Shown in pieces: positions 18,084 to 26,378 of a DNA stretch of 36,948 nt. Source of the stretch: a bacterium. Lineage in GTDB: Bacteria > Fidelibacterota > UBA8477 > JABMPR01. The notes beneath the pieces were generated by a model. That model was not told the origin of the DNA and did no database searches. It was given only the letters and a program-made list of their open reading frames with translations. The translations under genes were made by a program, and so were the position numbers. The number at the start of each line of letters is the position of its first letter. Within the stretch, counting starts at the first letter, position 1. The stretch covers positions 1-36,948 of the forward strand of contig JABMPR010000313.1 in NCBI GenBank assembly GCA_013202895.1, written 5' to 3'.

Positions 18084-18983
18084 CTACTCTGTAATTGAAC
18101 GTAGGAGCTCTTCAATATCCCTTGGTGTTGACATTATTTTTCCAAAGGTGGTCATTGTGAGATCAGGAAACGCTAAAGCAATGCGATATCTGCCATGCAG
18201 CATGACTGCAGTATTCCCATTCAAAAGAATTTCATAGGGCAGGAAAGCAGTATGCTTGGGGCTACCTAGATCGATAATAGGTAGAAAATGCTCTTCTCCC
18301 GCTGGTCCACTTAAGCCAATACCATAGAGTTTGAGATCACTGCCAGGGACTTCATAAGAATATATAAGCTTCGTGTCCCCACCTTTTGACAGCTTGGAAT
18401 CAATGATACTTTTTGCTACCGAAAAACTTGAGAATTCGTTTAGCACAACCACATCTTCAAAATATTCCATACCAAACATGTAGTGGTAGTGACGAATTTT
18501 TTTTTCTTCCAATCCCTCTAATGCACCAAATGGTTCATTTTTAACATCCCCAAGTTCAGCCATTGAAGCAGAGAGTTTGCTTGAGACATCAAGAAAATTC
18601 TGCTCAACATCTGGATAGTTTTTTTGGAAATAGGCATTCCCCAGATAAATGGGATTTACATAAGAGATATTCACCTTCTCATTCTCAGATGTGAGACCTA
18701 CTCTAATAGCTGCGGCAAACCCGGTCAATTCTCCCACGCTCTTTACAGCCTCAATCATTTCGGGAGAATTGACAATAAAGATCCAGCGTGTTTCATCTGC
18801 TGCTGGTTGGTACTCGCCCAATATGCTGAAACCTGCCTCCTGGAGGTTTAGGCGTGTCATTTCTTTAACAACATCCAGACTCTCGGAACTTTGTGCACCC
18901 AGAATGTAGGGTTTTAATCCCTGGCCCAAGGAAAAGCTGACAACAGAGATAAGTAACAGTATCATAATTGAAAAACGTTTCAT
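18084..18983 (-). CDS. Secreted protein, possibly DUF302-related
   Basis: This 299-residue protein has a signal peptide (MKRFSIMILLLISVVSFSLGQ). The first half, about residues 38-130, has a helix, ageing-protein-like strand and VGELTGFAAAIRVGL...VNISYVNPIYLGNAYF, which recalls the DUF302 fold, where a conserved segment of the same shape ends in a SYxxP-like motif. The second half, from about 165, could be a diverged second copy ending in RIALAFPDLTMTTFGKIMS. There is no recognisable catalytic motif. AAGGA precedes the ATG by eight bases. It lies between a lipid kinase gene (41 bases upstream) and the aldo/keto reductase gene (76 bases downstream). The family assignment is tentative. Confidence 0.6.
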   Translation of the reverse strand: MKRFSIMILLLISVVSFSLGQGLKPYILGAQSSESLDVVKEMTRLNLQEAGFSILGEYQPAADETRWIFIVNSPEMIEAVKSVGELTGFAAAIRVGLTSENEKVNISYVNPIYLGNAYFQKNYPDVEQNFLDVSSKLSASMAELGDVKNEPFGALEGLEEKKIRHYHYMFGMEYFEDVVVLNEFSSFSVAKSIIDSKLSKGGDTKLIYSYEVPGSDLKLYGIGLSGPAGEEHFLPIIDLGSPKHTAFLPYEILLNGNTAVMLHGRYRIALAFPDLTMTTFGKIMSTPRDIEELLRSITE

Positions 18984-19024
18984 CTAATTCATCCTTTAAG
19001 CTTGGTTTTTTCCATGAACACTAA

Positions 19025-19945
19025 TTACGAATCAAATCTATTATCTGCTGACCAATTTCCAATAATTGCCTGTGTTTTCGGGATTATCCGTATCTTGAAT
19101 GCCTTCTGGACAGGGTCGAAAGATTCTCCATCAATATGAGCCGGTATGGGGAAATCACTTTCAATAGTCAATTCAGTTGTTTGATGCATTTCCATCTCTT
19201 CGACTTCATCAATGCTGCCATCATACAATTTTGTGAAAATTTGGAGTATCCGCCAACGACTGATATTCTGAACATAACAGACATCGAATTTTCCATCGTC
19301 CAGTTTCGCTTTTGGTGTAAGCTGTAATCCACCACCAACATTCCAGCCATTTCCTATACTCATAAGAAAGACCTTTTCATTCAGATCTAAATCGTTGAAC
19401 TTCATTCTCAGAGGCATCCTACGATAGGTCAGGTAAGTACCGCCAATAGCTATCAAATATTTGGGGATTCCATGGAGAAAAGGTAGCATTTTGCCAATAT
19501 CATTCGCTCTGCCTTCGAATCCCAAACCCATCACATTGATAAAACGCCTGCCGTTGACCTCACCTACATCCAACATTTTTGCATCATGAGCCAGGAGCAC
19601 ATCGATTGCCGATTCCAAATCCCCTGTTTTTATTGAACAGCTGCGAGCAAAGTCATTGCCTGTACCAATGGGCAGAATTCCCAGAGGCTTGTTCAGGTCG
19701 GGCATTCCGTTGATGATTTCGTTGATAGTTCCATCACCTCCAACGGAAACGACCACATCAAAGTCTCCTCCAACCTCCTGGACCAGCTCCGTCGCATGAC
19801 CTCGTTCTTTGGTGAAATGAAATTCAAATTCAGCCTTTCGGTCACGCATTAATCGCTCTATATCCGGCAGTGCCTTCATGGTAGATCGGCTTCCAGCCTC
19901 AGGATTTACGATAAGCAGATAGCTATGTTCAGTCTTTTTATTCAT
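19025..19945 (-). CDS. Diacylglycerol kinase catalytic-domain lipid kinase (YegS/BmrU-like)
   Basis: This is a 306-residue soluble lipid kinase. It has NPEAGS (14-19), the ATP-binding GGDGTINEIINGM (69-81) and GILPIGTGNDFARS (89-102), all canonical for the DAGK_cat family, and the C-terminal beta-sandwich with a late conserved HIDGE. Such enzymes phosphorylate diacylglycerol or related lipids to feed phosphatidic acid back into phospholipid synthesis. It begins nine bases after the TldE gene stop, so the two are co-transcribed, although no functional link is obvious. A second, diverged member of the same family lies on the other strand at 23107. Confidence 0.92.
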   Translation of the reverse strand: MNKKTEHSYLLIVNPEAGSRSTMKALPDIERLMRDRKAEFEFHFTKERGHATELVQEVGGDFDVVVSVGGDGTINEIINGMPDLNKPLGILPIGTGNDFARSCSIKTGDLESAIDVLLAHDAKMLDVGEVNGRRFINVMGLGFEGRANDIGKMLPFLHGIPKYLIAIGGTYLTYRRMPLRMKFNDLDLNEKVFLMSIGNGWNVGGGLQLTPKAKLDDGKFDVCYVQNISRWRILQIFTKLYDGSIDEVEEMEMHQTTELTIESDFPIPAHIDGESFDPVQKAFKIRIIPKTQAIIGNWSADNRFDS

Positions 19946-19954
19946 TTTGAAATC

Positions 19955-21277
19955 CTATAGAGTTAAGGCAAAGGATTTAAGTAGGATTCCTGGACAAATG
20001 ATAGCGCTAAGCTCGCGTCCCTCATAGGTACCTACATCAGGATTGACTAAGACGGAATCTGTAACCGCCTCAAGGTTGTCACCTAAAAAATTATATATAC
20101 TGTCATCGAAGCGCATGTTTTCAATGGGTGCTACGATCTTTCCATCCTCAACCCAGAAACAGGCATAACGCGTCATGCCCGTGATCCGACCACCGATCAT
20201 ATCGCTCCAATTTAAATAATGCAGATTTGAAAGATAAACACCTGTACCCAGGGCTTTCAGAACATCAGCATCCCCGAGGTTTCCGGTCCCAACTACCGGT
20301 GATCGCATTCCCTCGCCTTCAGATGCAAAATTAGATGTGACACCATATTCCTTTGCACTCCGTGTGCTAACCAAAGTTTCTATCAATTCACCCTTATCAA
20401 TGAGTATTGTCTTTTCCGGAGCGACTTCCCCATTTCCATTAAATCGAGGGACCAGACCACTACTAAAATCTTCCGAGAGTGAAAATAATGGAGAAAGCGT
20501 CTGGCCTTCATTTCTCATTTTTCCAAGTGAACTCCCACTCTGACGAATTGCTGCTTCAGAAACACCACCCCATGAGAACATTGAGATAACATCTGCCAAT
20601 CCTGCTGAGGCAATAAAGGTGCGATAGTTCCCTGGTTCTATTTTTTTAGGTGCTAAAGACATTAGCTCCAATTTGTTCACCGAATCAGCCAGGAAACTTT
20701 CATAAGCTGTCTGGTTCCACTCTGTTCCGGCAAAGGTTGCTTTGACCATCTTTTCGTTAGGAGTTATGAGAGAATAGTCCAGAGAGAATGAATCAGACGC
20801 GAACCAATGGAAACCGCCTGCTGAATTGGCACTGCCCATAAAAACGCTTCCAGATGCCCAGATACCTGTTAGATCAGATTGTCCCATGGAGGGTATGATA
20901 TTTTTTGGAATTTCATAAGCTGCAGGTAAATGTCCGACTTTTTCGCTAACGCTAGTTTCAATGCTGTCTGGAATCACAAGATAAGGATCATCCGGGAGCT
21001 GAATAACCTCTGCTCTGAGACGATCAAGCTCGGAACGAGCCCGGATTATATCTTCATCAACATCACCTGAAAGTGTGATACTCCCTGTACATCGCTTTCC
21101 ATTATTAATCAGATTGAATCCTAGATATAATTCATCAACATTCCCGATTTGTCTTACTTTTGCCGCGTTGATACGGGTAAATGTGCTTTGCTCGCCACCA
21201 TAGCCTAATCCAAGATGTTCACCATCCCGGAGCTCTGCCATGATGACTTTATTAATCTGTTTAAATAATTTTTGCAT
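19955..21277 (-). CDS. pmbA: TldE/PmbA-like subunit of the TldD/TldE protease
   Basis: This 440-residue TldD/PmbA-fold protein lacks the HExxxH zinc motif, which identifies it as the non-catalytic partner (TldE/PmbA) of the adjacent TldD. Family segments include GLGYGGEQSTFTRI near the N-terminus and the C-terminal GTGVYLSNLHYLNWSDMIGG and GMTRYACFWVEDGKIVAPIE. The heterodimer degrades unfolded peptides in a narrow chamber and in some hosts removes leader peptides from ribosomal peptides. I start it at the ATG at 21277, which follows TGAGGGA; the frame also opens at a TTG at 21289. It begins 51 bases after tldD. No peptide-natural-product precursor was seen near it. Confidence 0.88.
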   Translation of the reverse strand: MQKLFKQINKVIMAELRDGEHLGLGYGGEQSTFTRINAAKVRQIGNVDELYLGFNLINNGKRCTGSITLSGDVDEDIIRARSELDRLRAEVIQLPDDPYLVIPDSIETSVSEKVGHLPAAYEIPKNIIPSMGQSDLTGIWASGSVFMGSANSAGGFHWFASDSFSLDYSLITPNEKMVKATFAGTEWNQTAYESFLADSVNKLELMSLAPKKIEPGNYRTFIASAGLADVISMFSWGGVSEAAIRQSGSSLGKMRNEGQTLSPLFSLSEDFSSGLVPRFNGNGEVAPEKTILIDKGELIETLVSTRSAKEYGVTSNFASEGEGMRSPVVGTGNLGDADVLKALGTGVYLSNLHYLNWSDMIGGRITGMTRYACFWVEDGKIVAPIENMRFDDSIYNFLGDNLEAVTDSVLVNPDVGTYEGRELSAIICPGILLKSFALTL

Positions 21278-21328
21278 GGGGTCCCTCAAAAATGATTAGA
21301 ATTGGTAGTTATTATTGTCCAGCGACGA

Positions 21329-22759
21329 TCAAGCACCACCAAAAACCTCAACCTTGTCAAACAAGCATAAAGGACTAGCATGCCCGACCCGGATAACCTG
21401 GTTGGGTTCACCTTTCCCACAAAATGGAGTTCCATAAATTTCAAATGTATCTCGGTTGCCCACCTTTTTCAAACTGCGCCAGAACGGATTTGAAATAGCT
21501 CGATAATTAGGATTTTTCACAGTTCTGGTGAGTTTTCCATTTTCAATGAGCTTAGCGTATTCGCATCCAAATTGGAATTTGTTGCGATAATCATCGATGG
21601 ACCAGGAGCGGTTGGAGGTCATAAAGACACCCTTTTCAACAGATCCTATTATCTCATCTCGACTTGAATCTCCAGGCTCCAGATTAAGATTTGCCATGCG
21701 ATCAATGGGTGCCCGGTTCCAGGAACTTGCTCTAAAATTAGCCACGCCATTGATTCCGGATCGTAGTTGACTTTCCATACCGCCCAAACCACGCAGTAGC
21801 AAACCATCTTTAATCAGATATTCTTTTTCAGCCTTCAATCCGCCATCATCAAAGGCATAAGATGCGAATTGATTTTCCACGTAAGGATCAAAGCTGATAT
21901 TCATTAATTCAGATCCATATTGCAGTTTCCCAAAATCATCCAGACGTACAAAGCTCCACCCTGCATAATTCCGTTCATCCCCAAGGATTCTATCAATCTC
22001 CAATGCATGTCCCACGCTTTCGTGGATCTGCAACATCATCTGGTCTGGAGCAAGCAAAAGATCCATGGCGCCTGTAGGACATTCCTCTGCACTAAGCAAT
22101 TCAACAGCTTCAGATCCGATTTGCTGGCATCTGGAAAGAACATCCGCTTCGTGAAATACTTCCATACCGGATTGATAGCTTTTTGCCAGGAGCCCGCCAT
22201 CCGTCCGTTTCTGGGTGATTGATCCATCCTGAGCAACAGCCGAGTAATCAGCTGAGACCATGAGATATTTTTGGTCTACATCGCTGCCATTAGATGAGAT
22301 AAAGCGAGATTCTGTTTCGACAATCCGCGCTATGGCATTGGTAGTAACAACCTTTTCAGAGACTTTTAACTCAGACGTCGCTTTGATTAATAGCTCTGAC
22401 AATTCTCCTGGCGAGAACGCATCTGCCGCTTTAACAAATGGAGATTGGTATGATCCTTTAGCTACTGGTCTTGCTTCTGTACCAAAGCGATGCAGACTAT
22501 AGTTTGAGGCTGCTGTGGCTAGTACTACAGCTCTCTCGGCCGCTTTCTGCATGCTTATCACATCGAGACGACTCGTGGCATAATAGGCAAACTGGCCATT
22601 CACGAGCACCTCTACCATGATCCCCTGTTTGGATTCGCGTGTATTTGCTTCTGGTTTTCCATCTCGTACAAGACGAAACCCGGTATTCTCTTTTACATAA
22701 CGCAGACCGATCCAATCTGCATTAACATCAATACCTGAAAGTATTGCCTGTAGATCCAT
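21329..22759 (-). CDS. tldD: TldD metalloprotease subunit
   Basis: This is a 476-residue zinc protease subunit. The zinc motif HESVGH (His246, Glu247, His251) is intact, and Cys447 in GTPFCGKGEP is at the place of the third metal ligand of TldD. The stretch LLLAPDQMMLQIHESVGHALE is diagnostic. It works with the PmbA/TldE partner encoded just downstream, in the cytoplasm. The frame is open to 22864, but AAGGA about seven bases before the ATG at 22759 decides the start, since the extra upstream residues do not resemble the family. It is the first gene of a long - strand cluster and diverges from the second lipid-kinase operon. Confidence 0.92.
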   Translation of the reverse strand: MDLQAILSGIDVNADWIGLRYVKENTGFRLVRDGKPEANTRESKQGIMVEVLVNGQFAYYATSRLDVISMQKAAERAVVLATAASNYSLHRFGTEARPVAKGSYQSPFVKAADAFSPGELSELLIKATSELKVSEKVVTTNAIARIVETESRFISSNGSDVDQKYLMVSADYSAVAQDGSITQKRTDGGLLAKSYQSGMEVFHEADVLSRCQQIGSEAVELLSAEECPTGAMDLLLAPDQMMLQIHESVGHALEIDRILGDERNYAGWSFVRLDDFGKLQYGSELMNISFDPYVENQFASYAFDDGGLKAEKEYLIKDGLLLRGLGGMESQLRSGINGVANFRASSWNRAPIDRMANLNLEPGDSSRDEIIGSVEKGVFMTSNRSWSIDDYRNKFQFGCEYAKLIENGKLTRTVKNPNYRAISNPFWRSLKKVGNRDTFEIYGTPFCGKGEPNQVIRVGHASPLCLFDKVEVFGGA

Positions 22760-22812
22760 TATATTTCCTTCGCATAAATCAATCATGCTCCAGCAGAGTT
22801 GAGGGAGCGGTA

Positions 22813-22843
22813 CAAAACTAAGTCTTGGCGGTTGTACAATCAA
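22813..22843 (-). promoter_or_regulatory. Possible Bacteroidetes-type promoter for tldD
   Basis: On the - strand a TTG (22843-22841) is followed after 20 bases by TAGTTTTG (22820-22813). This matches the TTG / TAnnTTTG pattern described for the primary sigma factor of Bacteroidetes. It would place the transcript start about 45 bases before the tldD ATG. The motif is short and the host lineage is uncertain, so this is only a candidate. Confidence 0.25.
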
Positions 22844-22881
22844 GGAAAGCGTGTCGTATCTCAAGCACTCCTTGTATATAT

Positions 22882-22898
22882 ATTAATTTTAAATTAAT
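22882..22898. repeat. AT-only inverted repeat in a divergent promoter region
   Basis: ATTAATTT and AAATTAAT form perfect eight-base arms around a single T. The site lies upstream of both divergent operons, where a dimeric repressor or nucleoid protein could bind. Chance AT palindromes are common in AT-rich DNA, so a regulatory role is unproven. Confidence 0.35.
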
Positions 22899-23106
22899 GC
22901 ATATCCATCATGGTAAATACGAGTCCAATTAGCGTATAGCTGACTATATGTCAGAGCTTAGTGACGTTTTAAATTGACCTTTCGCAATTCTATTTTTTTT
23001 GGCGGGATTATACATTTTATCTAATCAGAGGTATATTCTCTCAAAGCTTAAATTTTTTCCTATATTGGGGCGTTCTCTAAACAATAAATAAAAAAGACCG
23101 GATTCT

Positions 23107-23997
23107 ATGAAAAAATTAATCATTTACAATCCCTGGGCTGGGCACGGATTTGCAGGTAAAATCCTACCACAAATCAAAGCCTACCTTGAGGAAATAGAAA
23201 TGCCATGTGATATTTTAGTGACAGAACATCGTGGACACGGCATCGACCTTGCAAAAGATGCCGATTTTAGCCAATATTCCGGCGTACTGGCCGCCGGTGG
23301 TGATGGAACTCTATTCGAAGTAATCAATGGATACTATCGTAACGCTTCAGCCACACGTTTGCCAATTGGAGTGATCCCCATTGGAACGGGAAACGCTTTT
23401 GTTAGAGATATGGATCTGCACCATCACGACTGGAAACCGGCTCTGGATATCATCAAAACTGGTAAAACGCGGAAAGTTGATGTCGGTCATTTTAATACCG
23501 AAGGTCAGACCTGGTATTACTTAAATATCCTTGGATTAGGGCTCGTGGCGGATATCGGGGCAACGGCACTAAAAATGAAAGCCCTGGGGAATGTCTCATA
23601 TACTCTGGGTAGTCTGTATCATATTCTTAAGCTGAAACCATTCAATATTAAAATAGAAATTGATGATTTAACCCTGGAACGCGAAAATATTTTTGTGGAA
23701 ATTTCCAACACGCGTTATACCGCCAATTTTCTTATGGCACCTGATGCAAAAACCGATGATGGGCTTCTGGATGTGACCCTCTTGGGTCCAAAAAGCCGGA
23801 TCGGATTGATAAGAAGTTTTCCAAAAATAATCACAGGTGACCATATCCATATGGAGGAAGTGGAAACCTTTCAAGCCTGTCATATCAGGGTGGAAACAGA
23901 TATCCCGAAAATTCTGACACCAGATGGAGAATTGATGGGTTCTACCCCCATAGATATTGATTGCCTAAAACAGGCCATCGATGTCTTCTGGATATGA
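23107..23997 (+). CDS. Second diacylglycerol kinase-type lipid kinase, diverged
   Basis: This 296-residue protein has the DAGK_cat landmarks YNPWAGHG (7-14), GGDGTLFEVING (64-75) and GVIPIGTGNAFVRD (88-101), and a C-terminal DGELMGSTP. In the nucleotide loop the usual Asn of GGDGTxNE is Phe70, so the sequence reads GTLFE. Related kinases phosphorylate diacylglycerol, monoacylglycerol or long-chain bases. Its stop overlaps the start of a PlsC acyltransferase by four bases (ATGA), so the two proteins are translationally coupled and likely act in sequence on the same lipid. It diverges strongly from the lipid kinase encoded at 19025-19945. No strong ribosome binding site is visible before the ATG. 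Confidence 0.9.
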   Translation: MKKLIIYNPWAGHGFAGKILPQIKAYLEEIEMPCDILVTEHRGHGIDLAKDADFSQYSGVLAAGGDGTLFEVINGYYRNASATRLPIGVIPIGTGNAFVRDMDLHHHDWKPALDIIKTGKTRKVDVGHFNTEGQTWYYLNILGLGLVADIGATALKMKALGNVSYTLGSLYHILKLKPFNIKIEIDDLTLERENIFVEISNTRYTANFLMAPDAKTDDGLLDVTLLGPKSRIGLIRSFPKIITGDHIHMEEVETFQACHIRVETDIPKILTPDGELMGSTPIDIDCLKQAIDVFWI

Positions 23998-24716
23998 GAG
24001 CCCTCAAGTCCCTTTATTATTGGATAGTGGCGCTGGGCTATTTTGGTCCAGTGCTTTTTATATTGATATTGAGATCATATATACAGAAACCTCAACAATA
24101 TGATCCCTGGTTAAAGCGCAGAATCATAACATTATTCAAGATTTTAAGAAGTGAACCCCATGTTGAATTCAGCGAGCCACTCCCCCTGGACCAACCGCTC
24201 ATTTTTATGGCAAACCACACCAGTTTGATTGACATCCCCCTACTCAAAGCCAGCATTCCAGCATATTTTATAGGAATTCTGGCACATCTACAATTCAGCT
24301 ATTTTATGTACGGACCTGCTGCCCGCCGCATTGGTAGTATTCCCATTGACCGTGAGAATATTCGACTTTCACTTAAAAGTTTTGATAAGGCCAGAGAGTT
24401 GCTACAGCAGGGCATCCATATTACTGTCCTTCCAGAGGGAAGCAGATCAAAGGATGGGCATCTGATGCCCTTTAAAAAATTACCTTTTCGCTTTGCAAAG
24501 GAAAGTAATGCAGCGATCGTCCCCATGGCCATTTCGGGTGTCTTTAAAATGAAAAACAAGGATTCACTCCACCTGACTCCCGGAAAAATTATCATTCGTT
24601 TTGGTTCTCCGATTGGAGTGGCTAAAATTGCTTCAATGGAAACAGAGGACTTGATGGAAGTGACCCGCAAGGAAATATATTCTCTCCTGGAACCTTTTGA
24701 AGCAGGTGAATCATGA
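23994..24716 (+). CDS. 1-acyl-sn-glycerol-3-phosphate acyltransferase (PlsC family)
   Basis: This is a 240-residue membrane-associated acyltransferase that adds the second acyl chain to lysophosphatidic acid. It has the HX4D catalytic motif in NHTSLID (His75, Asp80), the substrate-binding LPEGSRSKDG (147-156) and a C-terminal IVPMAISG (175-182). An N-terminal hydrophobic segment at residues 8-29 anchors it. The ATG at 23994 overlaps the lipid kinase stop as ATGA, a classic coupled start; an upstream in-frame ATG at 23961 lies deep inside the kinase gene and is unlikely. Kinase plus acyltransferase could convert an acylglycerol to phosphatidic acid. Confidence 0.92.
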   Translation: MRALKSLYYWIVALGYFGPVLFILILRSYIQKPQQYDPWLKRRIITLFKILRSEPHVEFSEPLPLDQPLIFMANHTSLIDIPLLKASIPAYFIGILAHLQFSYFMYGPAARRIGSIPIDRENIRLSLKSFDKARELLQQGIHITVLPEGSRSKDGHLMPFKKLPFRFAKESNAAIVPMAISGVFKMKNKDSLHLTPGKIIIRFGSPIGVAKIASMETEDLMEVTRKEIYSLLEPFEAGES

Positions 24717-24755
24717 TAAACCGGAGGGGTATCCATTAAAGATTAGAGGTGAAGA

Positions 24756-26225
24756 ATGGTCAAATATATCAAGGGCTTAGTCCAATTTGTTGCATTAATT
24801 GGAGTCATCAATATGTGTAGTACGGTACCAGCAAGTCATGATTTTGTATCAGAGCAAAAAAAAATAGACGCCTTGATTCTGAGTGGTGAATTCACTGCCG
24901 CGACCCAAATCATAACAAATTATCTTGAGCAAGGCGATCTCACTGGATCAGAGCGGGCTCGATATCTTTTCGAGATTGAGCGCCTGAATCGAATACGAAA
25001 AGATTTTACAGTCGGTCGAGCTGAAGTCCTTGAATATATAAAGCGTTATTATCCCCAGGTATCTGACTCGAATATGGCTGTTTGGGAAGCTGCAAAAGCG
25101 CTTGAAGTTATGACAATTGATGGGCAGGACCTGTATTTCAATCGTGCTGCTCGCAACCTGTTCCGCATCGATCCTGAGATGAAACAAGTGTGGAATACAC
25201 AGCACCCCGATGCCGAAATCACATCTGGATCCGGGGCAAAACTGGATCTGGATCTTCATAATGCAGCGGTAATTCAGGATGCTATTGCTTCAGGGGATAT
25301 GTATGTCAAACCGAAAAGATTGCGCATAAAACAGAGTATAGTGGTGAATGCGAATGTTGTACCCGCAGGAGAGATAATCAAATGTTGGATTCCTTATCCG
25401 CGCCTCATTCCCGGTCGTCAACAGGACATCGAATTTATTCAGAGCCAACCAGAGACCCATCAACTGGCACCAGAAGCTGCCTTACAACGTACAATCTATT
25501 TTGAAAAACTAGCAGTTGCTGACCAGGTAACCCTTTTCAGCACAGAATATGATTTCACAAGCCATGCCGTTTACCGGGAAATTGACCCTGATCGTGTGAC
25601 AAAATTACAGTCCTTGGAGTCCCTGGAAGCTAATTTACAGGAGGAATCTCCACATATTGTCTTTACGCCCGCTTTGCAGAAGCTTTCACAAGCAATCATA
25701 GGCGATGAACAGAATCCTTATCTTAAGGCACGCTTGCTCTTTGCCTGGGTAGATGAGCATACTCCCTGGGCATCAGCCCGGGAATATTCTACAATCAGGT
25801 GCATCCCTGAGTATGCCTTTGAGAATGGTCATGGAGATTGCGGGATTCAAACTTTATTGTTTATCACACTGTGTCGGATGAACGGTATTCCAGCACGCTG
25901 GCAATCTGGTTGGGAATTACAGCCTCCCAACGATAGCATGCATGATTGGGGAATGATTTATTTTGAGCCTTATGGTTGGGTCCCCATGGATGTCACCTAC
26001 GGACTTCGTCAAAGTGAGGATGTAAATTTGCAATGGTTCTATCTCAGTGGCATGGATAGTTACCGTATTATTTTTAACGATGCCTACTCCAAATCATTTA
26101 TCCCGACCAAATCCCATATCCGTTCTGAAACGATTGATAGCCAGCGTGGTGAGGTCGAATGGTCCGGTGGGAATTTGTATTTTGATCAGTGGAGCTGGGA
26201 TTTCGAATGGGAAATCCTTGAATAA
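24756..26225 (+). CDS. Secreted transglutaminase-like cysteine protease family protein
   Basis: This 489-residue protein has an N-terminal hydrophobic signal (about 1-24) and a C-terminal transglutaminase-like domain. The papain-type triad is visible: Cys362 in GHGDCGIQ, His396 in SMHDWGMIYF and Asp412 in WVPMDVTYG. Between them sits RMNGIPARWQSGW, typical of this superfamily. Residues 35-190 are helical with no recognised domain, and 195-300 look strand-rich. Bacterial members act as peptidases or amidases more often than as cross-linkers. GAGGTG lies five bases before the ATG. It is 39 bases after the PlsC gene, so it may share that transcript. The substrate is unknown. Confidence 0.87.
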   Translation: MVKYIKGLVQFVALIGVINMCSTVPASHDFVSEQKKIDALILSGEFTAATQIITNYLEQGDLTGSERARYLFEIERLNRIRKDFTVGRAEVLEYIKRYYPQVSDSNMAVWEAAKALEVMTIDGQDLYFNRAARNLFRIDPEMKQVWNTQHPDAEITSGSGAKLDLDLHNAAVIQDAIASGDMYVKPKRLRIKQSIVVNANVVPAGEIIKCWIPYPRLIPGRQQDIEFIQSQPETHQLAPEAALQRTIYFEKLAVADQVTLFSTEYDFTSHAVYREIDPDRVTKLQSLESLEANLQEESPHIVFTPALQKLSQAIIGDEQNPYLKARLLFAWVDEHTPWASAREYSTIRCIPEYAFENGHGDCGIQTLLFITLCRMNGIPARWQSGWELQPPNDSMHDWGMIYFEPYGWVPMDVTYGLRQSEDVNLQWFYLSGMDSYRIIFNDAYSKSFIPTKSHIRSETIDSQRGEVEWSGGNLYFDQWSWDFEWEILE

Positions 26226-26378
26226 ATAATTAGCATTCATACGCATCAAGGGTCAGGTATTTGTCTCTGATATCCTCAGATTGACACTTCAGATTAATTA
26301 TAATTGGGATTAAAGATGTACTTTGCTACAGCCAGCGAGACGCGCTAATAGGCTGGGCTCTGAAGCCGAAAATTCATT

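Larger units (their letters stand above)
22760..23106. other. Divergent intergenic region between tldD and the lipid-kinase operon
   Basis: This is 347 bases of AT-rich DNA without a supportable gene. It must contain the promoters of tldD (-) and of the kinase-acyltransferase operon (+). I see a possible Bacteroidetes-type promoter for tldD and a perfect AT palindrome near its middle, listed separately. No recognisable RNA gene or riboswitch is present. Confidence 0.7.

Noticed and set aside
23961-23993. Upstream ATG as start of the PlsC acyltransferase
   Set aside because: It is deep inside the lipid kinase gene; the ATGA overlap at 23994 is the normal coupled arrangement.
24299-24736. A 145-codon open frame on the - strand
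   Set aside because: It lies wholly over the PlsC acyltransferase gene, which has intact catalytic motifs and a coupled start; the antisense product resembles nothing.
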